Assembly: GCA_021324685.1 (NCBI GenBank)
Contig: JAJPIQ010000042.1
Coordinates: 1-39,742 of the forward strand
Direction: 5' to 3'
Source of the DNA: Bacteroidota bacterium
GTDB lineage: Bacteria > Bacteroidota > Ignavibacteria > Palsa-1295
Length of the DNA stretch: 39,742 nucleotides
Position 1 is the first letter of the stretch; each line of letters opens with the position of its first letter. The notes beneath the pieces were generated by a model. It searched no databases and was not told the DNA's origin. It worked only from the letters and a program-made list of their open reading frames with translations. The position numbers and the translations under genes were made by a program. Positions 23,289-31,822 of the stretch are shown piece by piece.

Positions 23289-24086
23289 ATGAAATCGTTT
23301 AAGGATTCGACGAAACCTTCGCTTTTTACGAGCGGTGATTTTGCATTCGCAGTTATTATTGTGATTGCGACGAGTTTTGGCTTCCTGTTCGTCCCAAAAG
23401 AGACCTCGAGCACGGTCCCGGCCGGAGCTTCCATTAGTGGAAGGGTAACCTTTACCGGATCGGCTCCTCATCTTGCGACCGCGAAGACGACCGGCTTCGA
23501 AATGTGCGGTAGTTCGCACTCGTACGACCACCTCATCGTCGGCAAAAATGGCGGGGTCGAATACACACTCCTTTATATCTCGAACCCGCCCGCGGGGAAA
23601 CCGAATTTTCCGCCGCTCACGATCAAACAAAGCGGTTGTGGATATACGCCGCACCTGGCGGTCGCCACGAGGGGAACTTCCGTGACGTTCGAGAACGACG
23701 ATCCCGGCCTGCATAATGTACATGGATATTATGTCAGCGGTTCGGACCGCTCGACGCTCTTCAATTTTGCACAGCCGAGCCAGGGACAAAAATCGCAACA
23801 GGCCCTTAAAAAAGCCGGCATGGTGAATGTCGAGTGCGACGTCCATTATTGGATGTCGTCCTGGATCTGGGTGACCGACAATCCCTATGTCGCGGTCACT
23901 CACGCCGATGGATCGTATTCGATCGACGGGCTTCCTCCGGGGACCTATAATCTCGTGCTGTGGCATGAAGGCTGGAAGCCGGCCGGCAACGAAGGCGGGC
24001 GTCCAGAATTTTCCGGTGCCGTAGTCGAACAACGCCAGGTGACCGTTGGCAATGGCGTTGCGACCGCAGACTTCCAACTCCAATGA
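23289..24086 (+). CDS. Membrane-anchored cupredoxin-like protein with C-terminal CarbopepD-like domain
   Basis: 265 residues. One N-terminal membrane helix (about 17-36) probably anchors the protein facing the periplasm. The middle carries a possible type-1 copper site: a histidine in DPGLHNVHG (His142 or His145), then Cys183, His186 and Met189 in VECDVHYWM, the order expected of cupredoxins. The last 70 residues, from about 200 (VAVTHADGSYSIDGLPPGTYNL), form a carboxypeptidase-regulatory-like beta-sandwich repeat. The stop overlaps the start of the Cyc2-like gene (ATGA), so the two are coupled, suggesting that it passes electrons to or from that protein or helps build it. The copper ligand assignment is by pattern only. 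Confidence 0.65.
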   Translation: MKSFKDSTKPSLFTSGDFAFAVIIVIATSFGFLFVPKETSSTVPAGASISGRVTFTGSAPHLATAKTTGFEMCGSSHSYDHLIVGKNGGVEYTLLYISNPPAGKPNFPPLTIKQSGCGYTPHLAVATRGTSVTFENDDPGLHNVHGYYVSGSDRSTLFNFAQPSQGQKSQQALKKAGMVNVECDVHYWMSSWIWVTDNPYVAVTHADGSYSIDGLPPGTYNLVLWHEGWKPAGNEGGRPEFSGAVVEQRQVTVGNGVATADFQLQ

Positions 24087-25315
24087 AATACCTGCTCGCC
24101 TATTCGGTCGCCGCGATCGCGGGACTGGTTTTCGTTCCGCGCGCCAACGCGATTCCGCTCTTTGCGCATAAGTATCACACGACGTGTTTTACGTGTCATA
24201 CGACGCCGCCGCTCCTGAACGATTTTGGCCGGCGGTTCCAGGCAAACGGTTACCAGCTCCCGGGAACGAACGAAAAGGTCTCGCTCTGGGACCAGCCGAG
24301 CTTCGCCTTCGGCGCGGTGGCGCAGCCGATGCTCCTGCGGCAAACCCAGTGGGACAACCTGCAGAATACTTCGCTCCTGAATTCGCTTACGTTCTCCGGC
24401 ATCGAAGTGGGACTTTTTAGTTCTGCCTCGCTCGGGTCGCATTTTTCGTACTTCACGGCCGTCCCGATCGCTATTTCCGGCGGTTCGACGAGCATCGATG
24501 TGGAAACGGCAAACCTCATTTACTCCGATGCGCTCAACGACGGGACGGGGAGCCTCAATTTTCGGCTTGGGAAATTTCGGTTCCTGGTCCCTTTCATGGA
24601 GAACGTGATGCTCTCGAACCCGAATACGGGCCCGCTCGTCTATGGCTACGATCCCTTTGCCGGAAAAAGCAACCTTGCGCCGGCGAACACGCTTATTTTT
24701 TCCGATCCGACCTTTGGCGTGTCCGCTTTCGGAATCATTCCAGACATTTCCAACGGGCTTCGATGGGAAGCCGGCATGACGGGCGGGAACAACAGCGATA
24801 TCGACCTTACGACGGCCAAAGCGTACTTTTTTGCGCTCGACCAAACGGTATATCTCGACCAGGCGCCGCTTCGCTTCGGCGGGTTTTATTACGGCGGGAC
24901 CCAATCGATCGCCGATACGGGAGGGATCGCACCATGGACCAATCATAACACGCGCGCCGGTGTGAGCCTGGAACTATACGATCCCTGGACGCGACGGCTC
25001 GATTTCTTTGGACAGTATATGACCGGGACCGACGACAACGTCGATACCGTCGGAACCGGGTATCGAATGACCGGTGGGTTCGGCGGCGTGAATGTGATCG
25101 TGCTCCCGGAGAAACTCTATGTGTATGGCCGGTACGATTTCCTGACGGTGAAGGAAACGAACGAGCAGCAGAACCAGGTCGATCTCGGCCTGCAGTATCA
25201 TCTGTTGCCGAACGTATTTGTGACCGCGGTCTATACGATCACGAAAGATAAAATTCCAGAGACCGCGGACGTTACGACGACGTCCGCCGGGCTCGGGCTG
25301 CGATTCGGATTTTAA
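24083..25315 (+). CDS. Cyc2-like outer-membrane cytochrome-porin, copy B
   Basis: 410 residues, a distant paralogue of the protein at 15522. The signal peptide ends near residue 23 (ANA). It is followed by the same heme block with identical spacing: FAHKY, CFTCH at 35-39, PPLLNDFGRRFQANGY. The remaining 345 residues are beta-barrel-like with alternating aromatic and small residues and end in GLRFGF; a C-terminal Phe is the standard outer-membrane insertion signal. As for copy A, the architecture is that of Cyc2 fused cytochrome-porins, so it probably moves electrons across the outer membrane. It is coupled to the cupredoxin-like gene upstream, and a diheme cytochrome gene follows after 9 nt, giving a plausible relay of outer membrane, copper protein and periplasmic cytochromes. 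Confidence 0.75.
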   Translation: MKYLLAYSVAAIAGLVFVPRANAIPLFAHKYHTTCFTCHTTPPLLNDFGRRFQANGYQLPGTNEKVSLWDQPSFAFGAVAQPMLLRQTQWDNLQNTSLLNSLTFSGIEVGLFSSASLGSHFSYFTAVPIAISGGSTSIDVETANLIYSDALNDGTGSLNFRLGKFRFLVPFMENVMLSNPNTGPLVYGYDPFAGKSNLAPANTLIFSDPTFGVSAFGIIPDISNGLRWEAGMTGGNNSDIDLTTAKAYFFALDQTVYLDQAPLRFGGFYYGGTQSIADTGGIAPWTNHNTRAGVSLELYDPWTRRLDFFGQYMTGTDDNVDTVGTGYRMTGGFGGVNVIVLPEKLYVYGRYDFLTVKETNEQQNQVDLGLQYHLLPNVFVTAVYTITKDKIPETADVTTTSAGLGLRFGF

Positions 25316-25324
25316 GAAAACGAC

Positions 25325-26155
25325 ATGACACTGCAAGCATTAACCTTGACCGCCGCGATCGGCATTGCGGGCCTGAGCGTCCCACGATTAGGGAACTCGA
25401 TCCCGACGAGCGGCCCCGCGGACGCGGTGACGCTTCAAACGCCCCCGGCCACCGCCGAGACGCTCGAGCGGGGCAAACGGATGTTCACGGTCGCCTGCGC
25501 GCCGTGCCATGGGACGGACGGGCGCGGGGACGGCCCCATCGCCTCGAACCTGCAAATGAAACCGCGCGACTTCACGCGGGGAATTTATCTTAATCGTTCC
25601 ACCGCCAGCGGAGAGCTCCCGACCGATTACGACCTGTATCACACGATCACGACCGGCTTACACGACACGCCCATGCCGTCGTTCGCGCAAATGAGGCCGG
25701 AGGACCGTTGGGACATCGTGCAATATATCAAGACCTTTTCGCCGCGTTTTGCGGATTCGACCGAGTTCCCGCTCGACGTGCTCAACGTTGGGATCGAAGT
25801 GCTGCCGAGCCCCGAAAGCTTTGCGCGAGGGCGCGCCTTGTATCTGCAAATGCAATGCGCCAATTGCCACGGAGTGAACGGGGAAGGAAACGGGCCCGCG
25901 GCGGAAACGCTGACGGACGATTTCCATAATCGCATTCGCCCGACCGACCTGACGAACCCTTCGGACTATAAATTCGCGCGGAGCGCCGTCGATGTCTTTC
26001 GCATTTTTTCGACCGGCCTGAATGGAACGCCGATGCCCTCTTTCGCGCAGAGCCTGAGCGATACGGACCGCTGGCACCTTGCCAATTACGTCTGGGCACT
26101 GCAGAACACGGACCAGTACATGGACAATCAAACCCCGGCTTCTTTTTCCAAATAA
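25325..26155 (+). CDS. Periplasmic diheme c-type cytochrome
   Basis: 276 residues with an N-terminal hydrophobic export signal (about 1-20) and two cytochrome c domains. The hemes are at CAPCH (58-62) and CANCH (178-182). Each is followed by the same layout: GDGP or GNGP, a (K)PRDFT or IRPTDLT stretch, and TPMPSFAQ containing the likely axial Met. The internal similarity indicates an ancient domain duplication. Such GDGPxA...MPSF domains are common electron carriers feeding oxidases or taking electrons from porin cytochromes. It lies between the Cyc2-like gene and a lipoprotein cytochrome. Confidence 0.88.
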   Translation: MTLQALTLTAAIGIAGLSVPRLGNSIPTSGPADAVTLQTPPATAETLERGKRMFTVACAPCHGTDGRGDGPIASNLQMKPRDFTRGIYLNRSTASGELPTDYDLYHTITTGLHDTPMPSFAQMRPEDRWDIVQYIKTFSPRFADSTEFPLDVLNVGIEVLPSPESFARGRALYLQMQCANCHGVNGEGNGPAAETLTDDFHNRIRPTDLTNPSDYKFARSAVDVFRIFSTGLNGTPMPSFAQSLSDTDRWHLANYVWALQNTDQYMDNQTPASFSK

Positions 26156-26218
26156 TAAACAAGTTCTTACAATACGTTCTTAACGCATTTTTCTATCACG
26201 CACTTGATGACTGTATCT

Positions 26219-26686
26219 ATGAAACTACCCATTTGCTTCCTTGCACTACTTACCGCATTCACGCTTGCTTCCTGTGGCGGAGGATCGAATGAAAAGCTCA
26301 ATGAAGAACAGCCGGCGGCATCGACCGCAACTCCGGCTGCGAACACCGCTGCCGCGCCGGCCGCTACGCCCGCAATAACGCTGGACATGTCGCCGCAGCA
26401 TGTCGAGCTCGGGCATGCGACCTATCATATGACCTGCGCGCCGTGCCATGGCGAAGGCGGAAAAGGCGATGGCCCCGCGGCCGTTGCGCTCAACCCAAAG
26501 CCGCGCGATCATACCAACGGGGCGTATATGGACAAGCTCACGAACGACCATCTCTACCAGGTCGTCAAGAACGGCGGCGCGCAGTTCGGTTATCCCGGGA
26601 TGCCGGCACAGCCGCAGCTCGCAGACGATACGATCAGGAACGTGATCTCGTTCGTCCGCTCCCTGAGCAAGACCTATAAACAATAG
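26219..26686 (+). CDS. Lipoprotein monoheme cytochrome c
   Basis: 155 residues from ATG 26219. This start is chosen because it gives a standard lipoprotein signal, MKLPICFLALLTAFTLASC, with the lipid-bearing Cys19; an ATG 12 bases earlier is possible. After the lipobox comes a flexible Ala/Thr/Pro-rich linker (about 30-55) and one cytochrome domain with CAPCH at 73-77, followed by GKGDGPAAVALNPKPRDH and a C-terminal GMP Met ligand. The domain is close in style to those of the diheme protein upstream. A tethered cytochrome can swing between the bc complex, soluble carriers and the cbb3 oxidase encoded just downstream. The next gene starts 94 nt later, after an imperfect GC-rich hairpin near 26697-26738. 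Confidence 0.87.
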   Translation: MKLPICFLALLTAFTLASCGGGSNEKLNEEQPAASTATPAANTAAAPAATPAITLDMSPQHVELGHATYHMTCAPCHGEGGKGDGPAAVALNPKPRDHTNGAYMDKLTNDHLYQVVKNGGAQFGYPGMPAQPQLADDTIRNVISFVRSLSKTYKQ

Positions 26687-26779
26687 CGATATCAAAGCGG
26701 GCGTTCTTCGAACTTCGAACGAGAAGGGCGCCCGAAACATAGTTGGCGGCTACGCGCTGCATTCGTTCCACGCTTTGCC

Positions 26780-29227
26780 ATGCAACCATCGTCGATCACG
26801 TCCGATCTCGCACCGTCTGTGCCCGCGGTCTGCGAGCATTGTGGCGATGCGATAGGACCGGCTCCGGTCTTTGACGATGGCCGCGCGTTTTGCTGTTCGG
26901 GCTGTAAGACGGTGTACGAAATTTTGTCGCAGCACGACCTGTGCGAATATTACCGATACGACAAAAACGCCGGCGTCACGATGAAACGCCGCTCCGAGCA
27001 CCAGGACGAATATGCGGTCCTCGACGATCCGGCCGTTTCTAAAAAAGTTCTGACGTTCGCGAGCGCGCATTTCGACCGGGTGGTCTGGACCGTCCCGTCG
27101 ATCCATTGTGCCTCCTGTGTCTGGCTGCTCGAGCGGTTCGACCGGCTGGAGCCCGGCGTGCTCGCTTCGACGGTGGACATCCTGCGCAAGCGCGTAACGA
27201 TCGATTTCGATCCCCGCCGGACCTCGCTGCGCGAAATTGCGGAGTGCATGGCGTCCATCGGGTACGCGCCGCTCCTTCGGCTCGAAGGCGAAGTCCGTCC
27301 GGAGTATCGTTCCAGCCGAAATTTGTACGCTCGGATCGGCATTGCCGGGTTCGCGGCCGGCAATACGATGATGATGTACCTGGCGCAGTATTTTGCCGGG
27401 AGCGGGGGCGTGGAGCGGCCGCTCCTGATCGCGTTTCGTTTCCTTTCGGTCGTGCTTTCGATCCCGGTGTTTTTTTATTGCGCGTTTCCCTGGTTCCAGG
27501 GGGCGCGGGCCGCGCTCCGCGGAAAGAAGATCAATTTGGATGTGCCCGTCGCGCTCGGCATTGCCGTGCTGTTTGCCCGGAGCGTAGTCGATATCGCAAC
27601 GGGTCACGGGGAAGGTTTTCTCGATTCGTTCAACGGGCTCGTCTTTTTCCTGCTCATTGGCCGCTTGTTCCAGCAGAAGGCGTTCGATGCGCTCTCGTTC
27701 GACCGTACGTACCGTTCGTTCTTTCCGCTTTCGGTCCGTCTTCGGACCGCGGAAGGATTTACTACCGTTCCCATCGAGCGGATCGAGATCGGCAGCCTGT
27801 TATCGGTCCGCAACGGCGAAGTGATCCCGTGCGACAGCGTACTCGAGTCCGAGTCCGGCTATATCGATTATAGCTTCGTGACCGGCGAATCCGTACCGGT
27901 TGAATGCACGAAAGGGGAGACGGTCTATGCCGGCGGCCGCGTCATCGGACGCGCGCTCGACGCGATCGCGGTCCGGGCGGTCTCCCACAGTGCCCTGGCG
28001 GCGATGTGGGACCGAAGTTCCCACGCCGATGAGGTTCGAAGCCCCGACGACCGCGGGCATCGATATTTAAAATTGCAGGACGCATTCGGGCAATGGTTTA
28101 CCGTCGTTGCCATGGCCGTCGCGTGTGCGGGCGCGGCGCTCTGGCTACCCGACTGGGCGACGGCATTCAATATTTTCACGGCCGTCCTCATTGTCGCATG
28201 CCCGTGCGCCCTTACGCTGGCGGCGCCGATCACACTGGGAAGCGCGATGGGCCGATTGGGAACGCTTGGAATTTATCTCAAGAACACCGGTGTGCTGCTG
28301 GAGCTCGAAGCCATCGATGAAGTCGTCTTCGATAAAACAGGAACGCTGACCGCGCCGGAACCACAATTGGAATTCGTGGGACCCAGGCTCGCGGCGGACG
28401 CATGGGACGCTATTTCGTCCATTGCTTCGCATAGTACGCACCCCGTAAGCCGAACGATCGCGATGGGTGCGATTCGGGATGGCATCCGGACCGGCGATGG
28501 CGAAGTATCCTTCCTCGAAGAAGAAATAGGGAAGGGCATTGTGGGGACCTCGCGCGGACACCGCGTAGCGATCGGTTCCCAGGATTTTATTCGTTCGCGC
28601 TGCCGCACGATCGATCTGGATATTCCGGCCGGATCGACCGCGGTTGCGATCGATGGGGAGTTTGCGGGAGTATTTCGGTTGACGACCACGCTGCGCCCCG
28701 GGATTCGCGCGTTGATCGAATCGCTCAGAAAAAAAATCCCGGTCCAATTGCTTTCCGGCGATTCGGACCGCGATCGCGCACTTTTTGTGCCGCTGTTCGG
28801 GGATGAGAATATGGCGTTCGAATGCCGCCCCGAAGAAAAATTGGAGCGTGTTCGGCACGAACAACAGCGCGGCCGCTCCGTCCTGATGGTCGGCGACGGC
28901 CTGAACGATGCCGGCGCAATGAAGGAAGCCGCTGCCGCGATCGCCGTCACGGACGATACCGGGACGCTGGTGCCGGCCTGCGACGTCATTATGCGGGCGC
29001 CATCGCTCCCGCGGCTGGCGGGACTTCTTACGTACGCTCGCACGATGAAGCACGTCATCGAAGTGAACTTTATTTTTTCCATTCTTTATAATGCGGTCGG
29101 GATCTCGCTCGCGATGGCCGGGAAGCTTTCTCCGATGGCCGCTGCGATCCTGATGCCGGTGAGTTCGCTGACGGTCCTTGCGATCAGCGTTACCGGAGCG
29201 CGAACATTTCTTCGAACGGTCGTATGA
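26780..29227 (+). CDS. ccoI: CcoI/FixI-type copper-transporting P1B ATPase
   Basis: 815 residues; it exports copper to the periplasmic side for assembly of the cbb3 oxidase binuclear centre. The N-terminus has a cysteine-rich zinc-finger-like segment (CEHC at 18-21, CCSGC at 38-42) as in FixI, then a heavy-metal-associated domain with CASC at 110-113. Eight membrane helices are expected. The ion-channel motif CPC is at 474-476, the phosphorylation site DKTGT starts at Asp518, and GDGLND is at about 705-710. It is directly followed by ccoS (ATGA overlap). In most cco loci ccoI lies after ccoNOQP; here it precedes them. Confidence 0.95.
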   Translation: MQPSSITSDLAPSVPAVCEHCGDAIGPAPVFDDGRAFCCSGCKTVYEILSQHDLCEYYRYDKNAGVTMKRRSEHQDEYAVLDDPAVSKKVLTFASAHFDRVVWTVPSIHCASCVWLLERFDRLEPGVLASTVDILRKRVTIDFDPRRTSLREIAECMASIGYAPLLRLEGEVRPEYRSSRNLYARIGIAGFAAGNTMMMYLAQYFAGSGGVERPLLIAFRFLSVVLSIPVFFYCAFPWFQGARAALRGKKINLDVPVALGIAVLFARSVVDIATGHGEGFLDSFNGLVFFLLIGRLFQQKAFDALSFDRTYRSFFPLSVRLRTAEGFTTVPIERIEIGSLLSVRNGEVIPCDSVLESESGYIDYSFVTGESVPVECTKGETVYAGGRVIGRALDAIAVRAVSHSALAAMWDRSSHADEVRSPDDRGHRYLKLQDAFGQWFTVVAMAVACAGAALWLPDWATAFNIFTAVLIVACPCALTLAAPITLGSAMGRLGTLGIYLKNTGVLLELEAIDEVVFDKTGTLTAPEPQLEFVGPRLAADAWDAISSIASHSTHPVSRTIAMGAIRDGIRTGDGEVSFLEEEIGKGIVGTSRGHRVAIGSQDFIRSRCRTIDLDIPAGSTAVAIDGEFAGVFRLTTTLRPGIRALIESLRKKIPVQLLSGDSDRDRALFVPLFGDENMAFECRPEEKLERVRHEQQRGRSVLMVGDGLNDAGAMKEAAAAIAVTDDTGTLVPACDVIMRAPSLPRLAGLLTYARTMKHVIEVNFIFSILYNAVGISLAMAGKLSPMAAAILMPVSSLTVLAISVTGARTFLRTVV

Positions 29228-29400
29228 ATATCGTCCTGCTCCTTATCCTTTCGAGCGTGATCGCCGCGGCGGCGTTCCTTATTGCATTCTTGTGGGCTAC
29301 GGCGACCGGCCAGTATGACGACGTGCACACCCCCGCACTACGAGTTTTATTCGAAGACGAACAACCCGATACTCAATCCAACTTGAATCATGGCACTTGA
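29224..29400 (+). CDS. ccoS: CcoS, cbb3 oxidase assembly protein
   Basis: A 58-residue protein (MNIVLLLILSSVIAAAAFLI...). One N-terminal membrane helix is followed by the family signature GQYDDVHTPALRVLFED. CcoS is needed for maturation of the cbb3 oxidase, probably for cofactor insertion. The start overlaps the ccoI stop (ATGA at 29224) and the end overlaps the ccoNO start by 11 nt, so the three are translationally coupled. Confidence 0.95.
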   Translation: MNIVLLLILSSVIAAAAFLIAFLWATATGQYDDVHTPALRVLFEDEQPDTQSNLNHGT

Positions 29401-31624
29401 AACGATCGATGGCACACGGACGCTCGCTCCTCCCGCGAGCGGTAAAGCGCCGCCCGTTGCGGCAGGAGGAACGCTTCCCACGGTAGAGACCGTGTCGTAC
29501 GACAATAATATTGTCCGGCTCTTCGCCATGGCGACGGCGGCCTGGGGCGTCGTCGGTATGCTGGTCGGCATTATTATCGCGATCAAACTCTACCTGCCGA
29601 ATTTCCTCGGTGGAATTAATTTCCTTTCGTACGGGCGCTTACGACCGCTCCACACGAACGCCGTGGTCTTCGCCTTTGCGGGCAATGCGATCTTTGTGGG
29701 AGTGTATTACTCCCTGCAGCGGCTCTGCAAAGCACGCATGGCGAGCGACCTGCTGTCGAAACTCCATTTCTGGGGTTGGCAGCTCATTATCGTCAGCGCC
29801 GCGATCACCCTTCCGCTCGGAATTACCTCGAGTAAAGAATACGCCGAACTCGAATGGCCGATCGATATTGCGATCGCAGCCGTGTGGGTGATTTTTGGAT
29901 GGAATATGATCTGGACGGTCCTGCGCCGAAAGGACAAGCACATGTATGTGGCCGTGTGGTTCTATCTGGCAACGTTCCTGACGGTGGCGATCCTTCACAT
30001 TGTCAATTCGCTCGAACTCCCGGTCACGTTCTGGAAAAGTTACTCGGCGTATGCCGGCGTGCAGGACGCGCTCGTCCAATGGTGGTACGGGCATAATGCC
30101 GTCGCATTTTTCCTCACGACGCCTTTTTTGGGGATCATGTATTATTTCATTCCCAAAGCGGCGAACCGGCCGATCTTTTCGTACCGGCTTTCCATCGTCC
30201 ATTTTTGGGCCCTGATCTTCATCTATATCTGGGCCGGCCCCCATCACTTACTCTACACCGCGCTTCCGGACTGGGCACAATCGTTAGGTTCCGTTTTCAG
30301 CATCATGCTCATTGCTCCCTCGTGGGGCGGGATGATCAACGGGCTGATGACGCTCCGCGGCGCATGGGATAAGGTCCGGACCGACCCCGTTCTTAAGTTC
30401 CTCGTCGTCGGCATTACCGCCTATGGCATGGCGACGTTCGAAGGACCGATGATGTCGTTCAAGAACGTCAACGCGCTGACGCATTACACGAACTACGTGA
30501 TCGGGCACGTGCACCTTGCGGCGCTCCTCTGGAACGGCGGACTGACGTTCGCGATGCTCTATTATATTTTCCCGCGGATTTATCGGACGAAACTCTATTC
30601 CGTGAAGCTCGCGAACTGGCACTTCTGGGTGATGACGCTCGGCGTGATCTTCTATGTGATCCCGATGTACTGGTCGGGCATCACCGAAGCCCTGATGTTC
30701 AAACAGTTCCGTCCCGATGGCTCGCTCATGTATCCGAACTTTCTCGAAGTGGTAATGCAGATCCAGCCGATGTATATTATTCGTTCCATCGGCGGGGTCT
30801 TGTATCTCACGGGTGCGCTCCTGGCGGTGTATAATCTGTATAAGACCGCCAAAGCCGGTTCGCTCCTGCGCGATGAAGAAGTCCAGGTCGTGAACCACCG
30901 TTTGGAACCGGTCCCGCACAAAGCCGAAGGCTGGCACCGCATGCTGGAAGGCAAGCCCATCCGCTTCAGCGTGTACGCGTTGGGAGCGGTCCTCGTGGGC
31001 GGGCTCATCGAGTTCGTTCCGACGGCACTCGTTCAGTCGAACGTGCCGACGATCGCGAGTGTGAAGTCATACACGCCGCTCGAAATCGAAGGCCGCGATC
31101 TATACATTCGCGAAGGCTGCAATAACTGCCACTCGCAAATGATCCGGCCGTTCCGCAGCGAGGTGGAACGCTATGGCGATTACTCGAAGCCCGGCGAATT
31201 CGTGTACGACCATCCGTTCCTCTGGGGTTCGAAGCGGACGGGTCCCGACCTGGCGCGCATCGGTGGGAAGTATCCGAGCGCATGGCATTTCCGGCACATG
31301 ATGGACCCGCGTTCGACGTCGCCGAACTCCATTATGCCGGCCTATACCTGGCTGTTCGACGACGATCTCGATCTTTCGCACACCGAAGGCAAGATCATTA
31401 CGCTCCGTAAACTGGGCGTTCCGTATCCGTACGATTTCGAGTACGATGCGGTCGATAGCGCGAAGGCGCAGGCGAAAACCGTTGCGGCCGATCTTCAGGC
31501 CAATGGCATGAAGAACGCCGATCCCAATAAGGAGATCGTGGCGCTTATTGCCTATCTGCAGCGATTGGGAACCGATATTAAGAAAGCTCCGCCCGATTCA
31601 CCCACCTCGGCTACGAATAACTAA
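29390..31624 (+). CDS. ccoNO: Fused cbb3 cytochrome oxidase subunits I and II (CcoN-CcoO)
   Basis: 744 residues. Residues about 30-490 are the 12-helix heme-copper oxidase subunit I. The histidines for low-spin heme b, high-spin b3 and CuB lie in LHTNAVVFAFAGNA, WYGHNAVAFFL, the GPHHLLYTALPDW loop and NYVIGHVHLA. A linker leads to a membrane helix (about 525-545) and a CcoO domain with one c-heme, CNNCH at 577-581, followed by SQMIRPF and a Met-containing C-terminal half. CcoN and CcoO are separate in proteobacteria but fused in many Bacteroidota. The enzyme reduces oxygen at very low concentrations and pumps protons. Confidence 0.97.
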   Translation: MALETIDGTRTLAPPASGKAPPVAAGGTLPTVETVSYDNNIVRLFAMATAAWGVVGMLVGIIIAIKLYLPNFLGGINFLSYGRLRPLHTNAVVFAFAGNAIFVGVYYSLQRLCKARMASDLLSKLHFWGWQLIIVSAAITLPLGITSSKEYAELEWPIDIAIAAVWVIFGWNMIWTVLRRKDKHMYVAVWFYLATFLTVAILHIVNSLELPVTFWKSYSAYAGVQDALVQWWYGHNAVAFFLTTPFLGIMYYFIPKAANRPIFSYRLSIVHFWALIFIYIWAGPHHLLYTALPDWAQSLGSVFSIMLIAPSWGGMINGLMTLRGAWDKVRTDPVLKFLVVGITAYGMATFEGPMMSFKNVNALTHYTNYVIGHVHLAALLWNGGLTFAMLYYIFPRIYRTKLYSVKLANWHFWVMTLGVIFYVIPMYWSGITEALMFKQFRPDGSLMYPNFLEVVMQIQPMYIIRSIGGVLYLTGALLAVYNLYKTAKAGSLLRDEEVQVVNHRLEPVPHKAEGWHRMLEGKPIRFSVYALGAVLVGGLIEFVPTALVQSNVPTIASVKSYTPLEIEGRDLYIREGCNNCHSQMIRPFRSEVERYGDYSKPGEFVYDHPFLWGSKRTGPDLARIGGKYPSAWHFRHMMDPRSTSPNSIMPAYTWLFDDDLDLSHTEGKIITLRKLGVPYPYDFEYDAVDSAKAQAKTVAADLQANGMKNADPNKEIVALIAYLQRLGTDIKKAPPDSPTSATNN

Positions 31625-31636
31625 GAAAGGACAACC

Positions 31637-31813
31637 ATGGAATCGAATGTGCTCACGTCCATCCCGGGGATCGAATATTACCCGATCGTCTCCCTCCTGA
31701 TTTTCGTCGTGGTCTTCGCGGGACTCCTCGTGTGGTACTTCCGCGCCGACCGAACGCGACTCGAAGCGCTCGCGGAGGAGATACTGGAAGAAGAATCTGC
31801 GATACAACTTTAA
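31637..31813 (+). CDS. ccoQ: CcoQ-like small subunit
   Basis: 58 residues from ATG 31637, preceded by AGAAAGGA. One membrane helix (about 17-35, PIVSLLIFVVVFAGLLVWYF) is followed by a charged tail rich in Glu. Its position between ccoNO and ccoP and its one-helix design match CcoQ, which stabilises the oxidase. Similarity at sequence level is low in this family, so the name rests mainly on context. Confidence 0.8.
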   Translation: MESNVLTSIPGIEYYPIVSLLIFVVVFAGLLVWYFRADRTRLEALAEEILEEESAIQL

Positions 31814-31822
31814 AAAATTTTT

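Noticed and set aside
26697-26738. Terminator between the lipoprotein cytochrome and ccoI
   Set aside because: A GC-rich imperfect hairpin exists, but it has a bulge and no T-run; read-through into ccoI cannot be excluded.
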